From Blastocatellia bacterium (GTDB lineage Bacteria; Acidobacteriota; Blastocatellia; HR10; J050): DNA of 64,000 nucleotides. Below are positions 10,340 to 19,555 of the stretch, piece after piece. A program made the position numbers and the translations under genes. Every line of letters starts with the position of its first letter. Positions within the stretch are counted from its first letter, which is position 1. Location: assembly GCA_025054955.1 (NCBI GenBank), contig JANWZE010000050.1:62001-126000 (forward strand). Reading direction: 5' to 3'. The notes under the pieces are model-generated. The model searched no databases and was not told where the DNA came from. It was given only the letters and a program-made list of their open reading frames with translations.

Positions 10340-10438
10340 AGAGCGGGTTGTGAATGAGTTTGCCCTGCGCACGCTTCCGGCGTGCATGAGCCCGCAAGAT
10401 GGGAAGCCCCAGCTAAGGGCGATTGAAAACTGCTCTAA
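10340..10438 (+). repeat. ~100-bp palindromic MITE-like repeat, copy 1
   Basis: One of six related elements in the window (see also 26643, 26856, 31753, 32415 and 50281). The ends are AGAGCGGGTTG and AAAACTGCTCTAA, a diverged form of the family's inverted ends TTAGAGCGGTTT / AAAATCGCTCTAA. The inner part carries the hairpin-forming CACGCTTCCGGCGTGC and GAGCCCGCAAG. The right end overlaps the last codon of the deacylase gene on the other strand and supplies its stop codon. Confidence 0.7.
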
Positions 10439-12033
10439 TGGTGCGGGTGACTCGATTGGCGAGCCGGACCAAACAGGATCTGGCCTGCACGCGCGCCGGT
10501 ATGCTGACCTTGCTGGATGACGAGCTGTCCGTTGACCAGCACATGGTCAATGCCAACAGGATATTGATGTGGGTCGTCGAAGGTCGCTTTATCGGCGACC
10601 GTCTGATCATCGAAGACGACGAGATCGGCGGCGAATCCTTCACGAATGATGCCGCGGTCCCAGAACCCGAACGTCTGAGCCGGAAGGGACGTCATCTTGC
10701 GAATCGCATCTTCGAGCGAAATCACTTTTCGTTCGCGCACGTACTTGGCCAGCACACGCGGATTGTTCCCATTGCCGCGCGGGTGAGGCCGACCACGTCC
10801 CGGTTCGCGCACGCCGGCATCCGACGCAATCATTGTGAACGGCTGTTGCAGGATAATCTCAATGTCTTGCTCGCTCATTTTGTGATACACCATGCTAGCG
10901 CCGCCGGCGATGACCATATCCATGATTTGCTCGGCTTCTTCTTGAACACCGGCTTTGCCGCGAATTTGTTTGGTGATTTGCGAGATATTTTTGCCGTTCA
11001 GTGAAGGATCAGGCCGATAATTGGCCACGTAGGCATAGGAAAAATCTTTGAAGCCGCTTTGTTTGATCTGGGCGATGGTTTCTTGTTTGATTTTCGCTCG
11101 CGTCTGCGGGTCTTTGAGCCGTTCCACTGCTTTTTCGTTTCCGCCATCAAAAACCCAATCTGGCAGAATGGATGCCAGCGAGGTGCTCGAAGCCGGATAG
11201 ACGTATTGATCAACCGTGACCTGCTGGCCGCGACGTCGAGCATCAGCCACCAGGCGCGTGGTCACGCGGCTATCACCCCACCGTTTCTTGCTGGAGATTT
11301 TGAAATGTGAAATGTTGACCGGACAGCCAGCCTGCTCGCCGATGAGTAAAGCCTCCTTGATCGCTTCGTCCACCTGGTTAGCTTCATTGCGCATGTGCGT
11401 GGCATAAAGGCCACCGTGTTGGCAGGCGACGCGCGCCAGTTCAATAATCTCATCGGTTTTAGCAAAGCTGCCGGGCACGTAAATCAGGCCTGTGCTGAAC
11501 CCGACGGCTCCGTCTTTCATAGCTTGTTCGACGCGCTGCTGCATCTGGGTTAGCTCTTCGGGCGTCGGCTCGCGCTTCTCTGATTTCATGACGCTCTGGC
11601 GTATGGAATTATGTCCGACGAGCGTCGCCACGTTCAGCGATACGCCTTGTTGTTGGAGCTGACTCAAGTATTCGGCGATGTTGGTGCGTGAGAAGCCACA
11701 GTTGCCGGTGACGATGGTCGTGACGCCCATGCGGACGAAGTTGTCGGCTGTAGGAATTTGCTCAAGGTCCCCTTCCACGTGTGTATGCACATCAATGAAG
11801 CCGGGCGCGACAATTTTTCCGCCAACGTCAATGACAACGTCTGCTTCAGTAGCGTTTATGCGACCCACGTGAGCGATCTTCCCGTCTTTGATGGCTACGT
11901 CGGCATAGAACCACGGATTGCCCGTGCCGTCAATCACACGACCATTTTTGATAATCGTGTCATACGGTTTTTGTCTAGGAAGCGGCAGCGGAAAGAGAAA
12001 CAGAAATAGCAACAACCAGGTTGTGACGTGCAT
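10435..12033 (-). CDS. N-acyl-D-amino-acid deacylase (amidohydrolase superfamily), exported
   Basis: A 532-residue zinc amidohydrolase of the D-aminoacylase family, which hydrolyses N-acyl-D-amino acids to the free D-amino acid. Residues 1-20 form a short signal peptide. The metal site is visible in order: FIDVHTHVEGD (~100), GLYATHMRNE (~220), VNISHFK (~248) and MIASDAG (~405). The C-terminal beta-sandwich has GFAADLVVFDD. Length is normal for the family. It lies downstream of a TonB receptor, symporter and sugar kinase on the same strand, suggesting D-amino-acid release from wall-derived or peptide material. Its stop codon TAG (10435-10437) lies in the end of a palindromic repeat, so the C-terminal tail RQSSHPHH may be altered by the insertion. 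Confidence 0.88.
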   Translation of the reverse strand: MHVTTWLLLFLFLFPLPLPRQKPYDTIIKNGRVIDGTGNPWFYADVAIKDGKIAHVGRINATEADVVIDVGGKIVAPGFIDVHTHVEGDLEQIPTADNFVRMGVTTIVTGNCGFSRTNIAEYLSQLQQQGVSLNVATLVGHNSIRQSVMKSEKREPTPEELTQMQQRVEQAMKDGAVGFSTGLIYVPGSFAKTDEIIELARVACQHGGLYATHMRNEANQVDEAIKEALLIGEQAGCPVNISHFKISSKKRWGDSRVTTRLVADARRRGQQVTVDQYVYPASSTSLASILPDWVFDGGNEKAVERLKDPQTRAKIKQETIAQIKQSGFKDFSYAYVANYRPDPSLNGKNISQITKQIRGKAGVQEEAEQIMDMVIAGGASMVYHKMSEQDIEIILQQPFTMIASDAGVREPGRGRPHPRGNGNNPRVLAKYVRERKVISLEDAIRKMTSLPAQTFGFWDRGIIREGFAADLVVFDDQTVADKATFDDPHQYPVGIDHVLVNGQLVIQQGQHTGARAGQILFGPARQSSHPHH

Positions 12034-12056
12034 AACGTTCGATCAAGCAGTAGGCT

Positions 12057-12108
12057 ACTGCGCCCGGACGTGACAAACGCGCCTCATGCGATAGTGTCCG
12101 GGCGCAGT
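12057..12108. terminator. Perfect 13-bp inverted repeat between receptor and deacylase genes
   Basis: The arms ACTGCGCCCGGAC and GTCCGGGCGCAGT enclose a 26-base loop, just after the stop of the TonB receptor and before the deacylase start. A partial terminator or processing site separating the two genes is likely. There is no T-tract. Confidence 0.4.
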
Positions 12109-12115
12109 CAGTTGA

Positions 12116-15100
12116 TTAGAAGTTATATTTCAGCGCCAGTTGCATTCGGCGCGCGCCGGTAGAGACGGAACCGCGCATGCGGCCAAACACAGCACTGGTG
12201 ATGATCGCGCTATTGGGCAGTGCACTGAAGAAGACAGTATTGGGCACATTTTGCATCTCCAGGCGAAAATCAACGCTGTGATTTTCGGTGATGCGCGTCC
12301 GTTTACCGATGGTCATATCGAACGAGAAGTCGGGCGGGAGCGTGAAGAAGTTTCTCGTTGTATTGCCCAATTGACCGGCTGCCGGCGTGGAGAAGAGCGC
12401 CCGTTCTTGTGCGTTGAAGTAGAACTCGGTGCCGACAGACGGATCAAAGAACAAGCCGCCCGTGTTGCGCGTGCAGCCGTTGCAATTGGCCGGCGATTGA
12501 ACCACATTGCTCACCGTGTTGGAACCGGAGTAGACGGTAAACGGCCGGCCACTGCTCAGGACCAGGATGCCATAGAGCTGCCAGCCGCCGATCAAGCGGT
12601 CAACCACGCCGGGCCAATCGTTGCCCCAGCGTTGTCCTCGGCCAAAGGGAAGCTCGTAGCCCCAATTGTTCGCCCACACATGGGTGCGGTCAAAATCCGA
12701 GCGGGCATAATTGAGCTTGCGGTTGCGTAGATCAAACGGCGTGCTCGACGCCGATTGAACAGCGCCGCGCGAGACCCGCGTGAAGGCCGGATCGAATGAG
12801 CGCGTATCCAGTGATTTGGCGAACGTGTAATTGGATTGGAAGTTGAGGCCGTGGCTGAATCGTTTCTCAACGATCAATTCCAGCCCGTGATAGGTTGAAA
12901 AGTCGTTACTGTCAAGCACGTTCATCTGGCCGGCAAACTGCGTGTAAGGCCGGAAGAAGAACGGACTGAAGCCAGAGCGCACAATCATCTGGACTCCGCC
13001 TTCCGTGCGGTTGGCAATCAGATCAGCCAGCGCGCCGACGGAGTTCAGGTTGAGCTGTGTGGCGAACAAGCGGCGCACCATTTGTGAGCCTGTCTCGCCC
13101 GAGCGTCGGCGCGAATCGGCTGTCAGCAGCGCATTCATCAACTCGCTTTCGCCGCCAGCTTTGACGATGTTGAACGCATCGAGGAAGCCGTTGCGGAAAA
13201 TTTCCGCTTGGTTCACATCGTAACCGCCGAACAGGCCGATCCCTTTTCGTCCGATGTAATTGACCGTGACGACCGTATTCCAACCGAGTTCTCGTTGAAT
13301 ACTCAAGCCCCAGCCATGGGTTTTCGGCGAGCGAAAATCGGGGTCAACCACGTGGATACCGGCGGTCGAGAAAATGGCCGGTTGAGCCAGTTGCTGTGGC
13401 GTCACGCCGGCCGGCGGCGAGAGCGTGGGAATGCCATCACGCACGCGTCCGCCACGTTGCCCGAATTCCTGATTGATGACCGACAAGATTTGGCCAGGAA
13501 TGCTCTGATAAATCACCGAGGAGAGCAAAAACGTGTTGATGCGGTCGTAGGCCAGACGATAGTTGACGCGAATCGAGGTCTTGCCGGTTTTGAATGGGTC
13601 CCAGGCAAATCCGATGCTTGGTCCCAGGTTGTTCCAATCATCGTCGTAGAGCGGCCCCGGCTCCCAGCGCAGCGTATTGGATGCTGGAGCGCCGAGCGTG
13701 ACCAATTGATTGGGTCGGGCAATTCGATTGCGCGGATTGGTCGGCGCCAACTTCACTTCCCAGCGCAGCCCTAGATCAAAGGTGAGATTGGGTCGCACTT
13801 TCCACGTGTCTTGCCAGTAAAAATCATACTCGCCGTACCGGGCGTCGAAGTCGAAGATCGAGCCGGGCGGCGCAAACTGGTTACCGGCAGCGACGAACCC
13901 TTGCGAAATCCGACCGACGCGGCCCAGCAAGTTGTTGATGGTCGCTTGCAGCAGAGGACGGTCAAATGTCGTGTTGATGTCCGCCGGCAAGCGGAACGTC
14001 GCCGGATCAACGGTGTTGATAGCCGGGTCGAAATTAACCGACACCCGCGCGTTTTGATCGCCAATGGAACCGCGCTTGTCAATGTGTTGTTGATAGCGGA
14101 AGTTGATACCCGCTTTGAATGTGTGCGCCCCGCGCACGTAGGTGAGATTGTCCACCAGTTGATAGGTGTTGATCGTGCGCAGATTGCCGATGTAGTTGAA
14201 TAACACATCGGTCACTGTATTGAGCACGAACGGCGGATTGTTGGCCGCGTTAGGGTCGGGATTGGCAAAATCGAATGTGAACCGATTGAATCCGATCACC
14301 ACTTCGTTGGTCACATTAGAGCTGGGAATCCAGCGCCAATTCAGCGCGAGGTTGCGTGGTCGGCGTCGGGTATCAACCACACGTGGCAGTCCAGGGAACC
14401 GCGCTTGTCCGTCGTTGACGAAATCGCCGATGGTGTCCTGCCGACCATGCGAGTAACGCCCGAAGATCGTATTGCGCTCGCTGAACGCGTGGTCAATTCT
14501 GACCATGAAGTCTTCCTGTTTTTCGTTTTCAATCGGCCTCCAGGTGAAACCGGCCGTGTTCAGACCATCCCCGACGAAGAAGTTGTTGGGCAACGGCGTT
14601 CGGTTGATCAGGTCGAGAATTTGTCGTTCCAGCCCGAACATTTGCGGATCATTGGCGGCAATATCGTACGTGCCGATGTTCAGACCGGGCAACACATTTC
14701 CATTGGCATCAACTGAAGCCCCCGGGGCACCAGCGGGTTGATTCCGTCCACCTCGAACGTAACGAAAGATACCGCGTCGTGCCTGCTCCGTGTACACGGT
14801 GCTCGTGATCGTGCGCGTGCTGCGCAAGCGTAGCACCTGCAAGTTGGTGAAGAAGAATGTACGATTCTTGATAATTGGGCCGCCCACGCTATAGCCGGGG
14901 ATGTGCTGAACGAACTGCGGCCGTTGAATGCCGTCCAATTTGTTGCCGAAGGAATTGGCGTGAAGGCTCGGTGTTTGGTAAAACCAGAAGACCGAACCGT
15001 GAAATTCGTTCGTCCCGGATTTGGAGACAAGCGCCACCTGTCCGCCGCTGTTACGTCCATATTCAGCGGTGAAGTTGCTGGTGATGACGCGGAACTCGGC

Positions 15101-15754
15101 GAGCATATCTGGATTGGTGCGCAACGGTGTGAAATTGGAACCGCCGGCGCTCGTCTCGTTTATATCAACGCCGTCGAGTGTGAAGTTGAATGCGCGGTCA
15201 CGTGCGCCGTGAACATGCACGCCCCCTCCAGTGTTCGCCCCCACCGTCACACCCGGTTGAAAGTTGATGAAGTTCAGTACATTTCGGCCACGAGCGCCGA
15301 CAATTGGCAAGTTCAACACCTGTCGCTGATCAACCAGCGTTCCGAAGTTGCCTGATGTGCTGGTCTGGACCAACTCGGCAGACCCGACCACTTCAATCAC
15401 CTCGGCAATGTCGCCAACTTCGAGTGTGACGTTCACAGTCATCGGCAGGCCGATGGTCAGTTGATTTCCCTTCGATACGAATTTGCGAAAGCCTTGCTTC
15501 TCGACCGTCACCGTGTACGTCCCGACTTGCACGGAGTCGAACACGTAGGTTCCAGCCGAGGTTGTTTCGGTGGTGAAAGATACTTGTGTCGCCTCGTTCG
15601 TCAGCGTGACCTGAGCTTGGGCGACAACCGCGCCTTGCGGGTCGAGCACCGTCCCGACAACGCGCGAGGTCGTCCCCTGTGCCCAAGCCGTTGCCGCCAT
15701 CAGCAACACAGCGCCGACTCCGACGCAACGAGAAAGCAAACTTCGCTTGAGCAT
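12116..15754 (-). CDS. Oar-like TonB-dependent outer membrane receptor with carboxypeptidase-regulatory domain
   Basis: A 1212-residue outer membrane protein. A signal peptide (1-25, ending AWA-QG) is followed by a carboxypeptidase regulatory-like beta-sandwich (~28-110; VVGTVLDPQGAVV) and a plug domain (~120-235; DGVDINETSAGGSN). A long 22-stranded-type barrel ends in the aromatic LALKYNF typical of outer membrane beta-barrels. This architecture is greatly expanded in Acidobacteria and imports or binds large ligands using TonB energy. The start is supported by AGGAGGGGAC ahead of ATG 15754. It sits between the symporter and the deacylase on the same strand, 105 bases after the symporter. The ligand is inferred from neighbours only, probably glycan or peptide wall fragments. 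Confidence 0.9.
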   Translation of the reverse strand: MLKRSLLSRCVGVGAVLLMAATAWAQGTTSRVVGTVLDPQGAVVAQAQVTLTNEATQVSFTTETTSAGTYVFDSVQVGTYTVTVEKQGFRKFVSKGNQLTIGLPMTVNVTLEVGDIAEVIEVVGSAELVQTSTSGNFGTLVDQRQVLNLPIVGARGRNVLNFINFQPGVTVGANTGGGVHVHGARDRAFNFTLDGVDINETSAGGSNFTPLRTNPDMLAEFRVITSNFTAEYGRNSGGQVALVSKSGTNEFHGSVFWFYQTPSLHANSFGNKLDGIQRPQFVQHIPGYSVGGPIIKNRTFFFTNLQVLRLRSTRTITSTVYTEQARRGIFRYVRGGRNQPAGAPGASVDANGNVLPGLNIGTYDIAANDPQMFGLERQILDLINRTPLPNNFFVGDGLNTAGFTWRPIENEKQEDFMVRIDHAFSERNTIFGRYSHGRQDTIGDFVNDGQARFPGLPRVVDTRRRPRNLALNWRWIPSSNVTNEVVIGFNRFTFDFANPDPNAANNPPFVLNTVTDVLFNYIGNLRTINTYQLVDNLTYVRGAHTFKAGINFRYQQHIDKRGSIGDQNARVSVNFDPAINTVDPATFRLPADINTTFDRPLLQATINNLLGRVGRISQGFVAAGNQFAPPGSIFDFDARYGEYDFYWQDTWKVRPNLTFDLGLRWEVKLAPTNPRNRIARPNQLVTLGAPASNTLRWEPGPLYDDDWNNLGPSIGFAWDPFKTGKTSIRVNYRLAYDRINTFLLSSVIYQSIPGQILSVINQEFGQRGGRVRDGIPTLSPPAGVTPQQLAQPAIFSTAGIHVVDPDFRSPKTHGWGLSIQRELGWNTVVTVNYIGRKGIGLFGGYDVNQAEIFRNGFLDAFNIVKAGGESELMNALLTADSRRRSGETGSQMVRRLFATQLNLNSVGALADLIANRTEGGVQMIVRSGFSPFFFRPYTQFAGQMNVLDSNDFSTYHGLELIVEKRFSHGLNFQSNYTFAKSLDTRSFDPAFTRVSRGAVQSASSTPFDLRNRKLNYARSDFDRTHVWANNWGYELPFGRGQRWGNDWPGVVDRLIGGWQLYGILVLSSGRPFTVYSGSNTVSNVVQSPANCNGCTRNTGGLFFDPSVGTEFYFNAQERALFSTPAAGQLGNTTRNFFTLPPDFSFDMTIGKRTRITENHSVDFRLEMQNVPNTVFFSALPNSAIITSAVFGRMRGSVSTGARRMQLALKYNF

Positions 15755-15859
15755 AATAGTCCCCTCCTAAACGGTGAATTTCATTTCATCCTCTAAATCG
15801 TTCGTTTGATACTCCAGATGACATTTCTGGGCTGATTCTGACACTGGTTGATTACGGTG

Positions 15860-17308
15860 TCAACTGCTTTTTTTACTGATCAGTTTGGTGGCGAACCATC
15901 CCGATGAAAATGTCACCAGCGAACCGAGCAGCACATGCCATGGCCATGCGATAGACGTGCCCAGCTTAACCCACAGCATGACACCGAGCCCTGTAATCAT
16001 GCCGATCAACGCGCCCGTTTCAGTGACGCGCGTTGTCAACGTGCCGAGCAAGAAGACGCCCAGCAAGCTGCCGTTGGTTAACGCAGCAATGGAAAGGCCG
16101 GCTTCCAACAACGACTTTGATTCCCGCGCCATGATGGCCACGCCGATTTGCACCAGCCCCCAGAAGATCGTCAGCGTGTGAGACAGGCGCAGGTCGCGAG
16201 CTTCGTCATCAGGCGCCGGGTTCGATCTCTTGCGCAGTGGATGAATCAAATCACTCAACGTGGTCGCCGCCGAAGAATTGAGCGATGATGATAAGGCAGC
16301 GGCAAAAATGGCGGCCACCACCAGACCCGATAGCCCCGCTGGCATGTGATGGATGATGAAATAGGGAAACGCATCATCTTGACGAGCAAATGTCGTCATC
16401 GGCGGGAATCGTTGGTAGAACGTAAACAGCATGATGCCGATTAACAGAAAACCGACAAACTGCGCGAAAATGATCACCCAACTGCTCAACAACGCAGCCG
16501 TGGCCTGTCGTGAGCTGGCGGTGCACAGGTAGCGTTGCACCAGAAATTGATCGGTTCCGTGCGTGCTGGTGGTGAAAAAAGCGCCGCCAATGACGCCAGC
16601 CCAGAAGGTGTATGTTTGGCTGACGTCCCAGGTGAAATCGAATACCTGAAATTTGTTGAAGATTGTTCCGACAGCCTGCACTTCCTGCCAGCCACCGGGA
16701 ATCTCACTGAGCAGGATGTAGGCTGCCAATGCCGCGCCACCGATGTAAACGAACAACTGCACAACCTCTGTCCAGATAACGGCTGCCATGCCGCCGAGGT
16801 ACGTGAAGATGATCATGACCACGCCCATCACGACAATCGAGGTAATGTCGTCAATCCCCGTCAACGCCATCAACACAACAGCGGTTGCCAGCAGTCTCAC
16901 ACCGTCAGCCAAATTCCTCATGACCAGAAAAATCGAAGCGGCCAGCATCTTGACCCGATCACCAAAACGATGCTCCAGCAGTTGGTAAACCGTCAGCAGT
17001 TGTCCACGAAAGTACGAGGGGATGAACAACACCGAAATGATGATCCGGCCCACAAGATAACCCATCACGAGCTGCAGAAACGTCATGTTGCCGTTGGCCG
17101 CATACGACAAGCCGGGAACACCGATGAACGTGAGCGTGCTCGTCTCCGTTGCAACGATGGAGAGCGAAATGGCCCACCAGGGGACTTGTTGCCCACCGAG
17201 AAAGTAATCTTTGAGGTTTTTTTGATGGCGCTTAAACGAGGCGCCAAAGAGAACGATGGCCACCAGGTAGCCGACGATAATTACAAGATCAAGAGATCGG
17301 ACGGTCAT
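15860..17308 (-). CDS. Sodium:solute symporter (SSS family)
   Basis: A 482-residue membrane protein with about 13 hydrophobic helices and SSS-family landmarks (VATETSTLTFIGVPG near 50-65; TNGSLLGVFLLG near 410). It imports a small organic solute with sodium. The ATG overlaps the stop of the upstream sugar kinase by four bases (ATGA), so the two are translationally coupled. A kinase of the N-acetylhexosamine type and a divergent muramidase next door make an amino sugar such as MurNAc or GlcNAc the best guess for the substrate. No sequence feature proves it. Confidence 0.85.
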   Translation of the reverse strand: MTVRSLDLVIIVGYLVAIVLFGASFKRHQKNLKDYFLGGQQVPWWAISLSIVATETSTLTFIGVPGLSYAANGNMTFLQLVMGYLVGRIIISVLFIPSYFRGQLLTVYQLLEHRFGDRVKMLAASIFLVMRNLADGVRLLATAVVLMALTGIDDITSIVVMGVVMIIFTYLGGMAAVIWTEVVQLFVYIGGAALAAYILLSEIPGGWQEVQAVGTIFNKFQVFDFTWDVSQTYTFWAGVIGGAFFTTSTHGTDQFLVQRYLCTASSRQATAALLSSWVIIFAQFVGFLLIGIMLFTFYQRFPPMTTFARQDDAFPYFIIHHMPAGLSGLVVAAIFAAALSSSLNSSAATTLSDLIHPLRKRSNPAPDDEARDLRLSHTLTIFWGLVQIGVAIMARESKSLLEAGLSIAALTNGSLLGVFLLGTLTTRVTETGALIGMITGLGVMLWVKLGTSIAWPWHVLLGSLVTFSSGWFATKLISKKSS

Positions 17309-18237
17309 AACGGTGCGAAGCGCCGCTTGGCAAGCATGATCGCACCAATGCTTGGCGGAAACAGCGGCGCCGTCATGATGGCATGCGGGGCTGCGACTGA
17401 GACCACGTCCCAGAGTGGCCGGAGAATATAATCGCCCGCTTCAAACACGCTGCCCACATAGGCAACGCGGAACGCGCTCGATTGCATGTTCAAACGATAG
17501 ATCACCGCATTAACCGCTCGGCCCAACTCAGTGCCGGCCTCGTGTAAAATCTCATCGGCAATTTCATCAGACTCCTGCGCGGCTTTGACGACCAATTGAG
17601 CCAGTGGAGCAATTTGTGGGCTATCGGCAGGATGTTCGTGGGTATAAATGATGTTGAGCAGTTCCATTGGATTGGGCACCTGAAAATAATCGCAGATGGC
17701 CTGCCTCAGCTTCGTCGGTTTGCCTCGTCCATCATAATCGGCGACCGCCGCCATCAACGCGCGGCGGGCAATATCGTAGCCGCTGCCTTCATCGCCAAAC
17801 GCCGGTCCCCAACCGCCTGAGTACGCGATTTCGCCATGAGCATTCATGCCGCAAGCGACCGATCCGGTGCCAGCAATGATCACCACGCCAGGCTCTCCGC
17901 CGGTGGCCCCCAGCAAGGCGATTTCAGCGTCCGGCACAAGCGCCACCCGCTGACTGCCGAGCGCCTGTTGCAGCGCCTCGCTCGTCGCTTGATGATGGCT
18001 AGCATGCCGAACGCCGCCCAAGCCGATGCCGAACGCTGTGATCTGCGTGAGATTCAACCCCGCTTCCTCGCTGGCGTGCGTGAGTGCCTGAAGCACCTGC
18101 TGGACACTCTTGGCGACGCCCACCCGCAACGGATTGGACGGGCCGGCCAACCCCTGGCCAAGCACGCGGCATGAGTCGTCGGTAATGACGCCACGTGTTT
18201 TCGTTCCACCACCATCAACACCAGCCCAATAGTACAT
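17305..18237 (-). CDS. BadF/BadG/BcrA/BcrD-type ATPase, probable N-acetylhexosamine kinase
   Basis: A 310-residue ASKHA-fold protein with phosphate 1 motif GVDGGGTKTRGVI at residues 6-18, phosphate 2 motif VIIAGTGSVA (~119), and GWGPAFGDEGSGYDIARRAL (~142-161), the segment typical of N-acetylglucosamine/muramic-acid kinases. It should phosphorylate an amino sugar after uptake. It is coupled by a 4-base overlap to the symporter gene and diverges from the NamZ-type gene 60 bases away, so both promoters must lie in 18238-18297. An alternative would be an activator-type ATPase, but the enzyme-activator partner proteins are absent. Confidence 0.82.
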   Translation of the reverse strand: MYYWAGVDGGGTKTRGVITDDSCRVLGQGLAGPSNPLRVGVAKSVQQVLQALTHASEEAGLNLTQITAFGIGLGGVRHASHHQATSEALQQALGSQRVALVPDAEIALLGATGGEPGVVIIAGTGSVACGMNAHGEIAYSGGWGPAFGDEGSGYDIARRALMAAVADYDGRGKPTKLRQAICDYFQVPNPMELLNIIYTHEHPADSPQIAPLAQLVVKAAQESDEIADEILHEAGTELGRAVNAVIYRLNMQSSAFRVAYVGSVFEAGDYILRPLWDVVSVAAPHAIMTAPLFPPSIGAIMLAKRRFAPL

Positions 18238-18297
18238 GGCGTTGCTCTCCTTGTTCTGATCCGGTGGTGATTCTAAACTACTGCCGGAGGCATTTCA

Positions 18298-19476
18298 ATG
18301 AAGGTTTTATCAGGCTTGGATATGCTCATGCACGCGGAGTTGGCGGCGGTTCGCGGTTGCGCTGTCGGGCTTGTATGCAATCAGGCGTCCGTTTCCCATG
18401 ATCTTCAACATGTCACCGATGTGTTCGCTCAAGCTCACCGACAGGGCGTTTTGCGCCTGCGCGCTCTGTTTGGCCCGCAACATGGCCTGTGGGGACATAC
18501 GCAGGACAATATGATCGAATGGGAAGGCTATGTTGATCCGCGTCTGGGCGTGCCTGTCTATTCGTTATATGGACGGCATCGCAAACCAACCGCCGAGATG
18601 CTCAACGGGATTGACAAGCTGGTCATTGATCTTCAGGACGTCGGCGCGCGCTATTACACCTTTGTTTGGACCGTCGCCCTTTGCCTCGAAGCCTGCGCGG
18701 AGCAGGGGATCGAAGTGGTGATCCTGGACCGACCCAATCCGATTTCAGGGCAGGCGGTCGAAGGGTGCTTGCTCGAACCGGCTTATCGTAGTTTTGTCGG
18801 GCTTCACCCCCTGCCTGTGCGTCACGGCATGACACTGGGCGAGCTGGGTCGCTACCTTCAAGCAAATTTCTATCCGCGCTGCTCGGTGACGGTGATTCGC
18901 ATGGAGGGCTGGCAACGCGCGATGTATTACGATGAGACGGGTCGGCACTGGGTGATGCCATCGCCCAACATGCCGAGTGTGGAGACGGCCATCGTCTATC
19001 CCGGCATGTGCGTGCTTGAAGCAACCAATTTATCCGAAGGGCGTGGCACAACCCGACCATTTGAAATGTTCGGCGCGCCGTGGCTCGATGGCTGGCAGTT
19101 GGCTGAGAGGTTGAATCACGCGGGCTTGCCGGGTGTTTGGTTTCGCCCGCTGGAGTTTCAGCCAACGTTCAATAAGTTCGCCGGTGAGAAATGTGGCGGC
19201 GTTTTCATTCACGTTCTGCAAAGAGAGCACTACGAGCCGTTCCTTTCAGCACTGTTCATCCTGAGCGAGATGTTCAAGATGTATCCCGATCAATGTCAGT
19301 GGAAGCTGCCGCCCTATGAGTATGAGTATGAAAAAATGCCGTTTGATATTTTGGTGGGCAACGGATGGCTTCGGCAGGAGATCGAAACGGGCGCTTCGAT
19401 CAGCCGACTGAAAGAAAAGTGGCAAGATGAATTGGCCGAATTTCTCGCGGTGCGCCAGCAATTCTTGCTGTATTGA
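18298..19476 (+). CDS. namZ: DUF1343 protein, exo-beta-N-acetylmuramidase NamZ-like
   Basis: A 392-residue protein of the DUF1343 family, whose characterised Bacillus member releases MurNAc from the non-reducing end of wall glycans. Recognisable blocks are GLDMLM at the N-terminus, ALFGPQHGLWG (~61), MIEWEGYVDPRLGVPVYSLYG (shortened here as EGYVDPRLGVPVYSLYG, ~74-90), DLQDVGARYYTFVWT (~112) and LDRPNPISG (~141). No signal peptide is visible at this start (GGAGG eight bases upstream), whereas many family members are secreted, so this one may act in the cytoplasm or on imported fragments. It is divergent from the kinase-symporter pair, consistent with MurNAc salvage. Confidence 0.85.
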   Translation: MKVLSGLDMLMHAELAAVRGCAVGLVCNQASVSHDLQHVTDVFAQAHRQGVLRLRALFGPQHGLWGHTQDNMIEWEGYVDPRLGVPVYSLYGRHRKPTAEMLNGIDKLVIDLQDVGARYYTFVWTVALCLEACAEQGIEVVILDRPNPISGQAVEGCLLEPAYRSFVGLHPLPVRHGMTLGELGRYLQANFYPRCSVTVIRMEGWQRAMYYDETGRHWVMPSPNMPSVETAIVYPGMCVLEATNLSEGRGTTRPFEMFGAPWLDGWQLAERLNHAGLPGVWFRPLEFQPTFNKFAGEKCGGVFIHVLQREHYEPFLSALFILSEMFKMYPDQCQWKLPPYEYEYEKMPFDILVGNGWLRQEIETGASISRLKEKWQDELAEFLAVRQQFLLY

Positions 19477-19555
19477 GCAGATGACGTCGAACATTACGCG
19501 CAGGCGATCTTGATGCTATACTGTCGGCCTTAAGCAGGCACACGCCGGAATCAGT

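Noticed and set aside
16535-17431. 298-aa + strand frame
   Set aside because: Antisense of the symporter and kinase genes; composition is that of a reversed gene.
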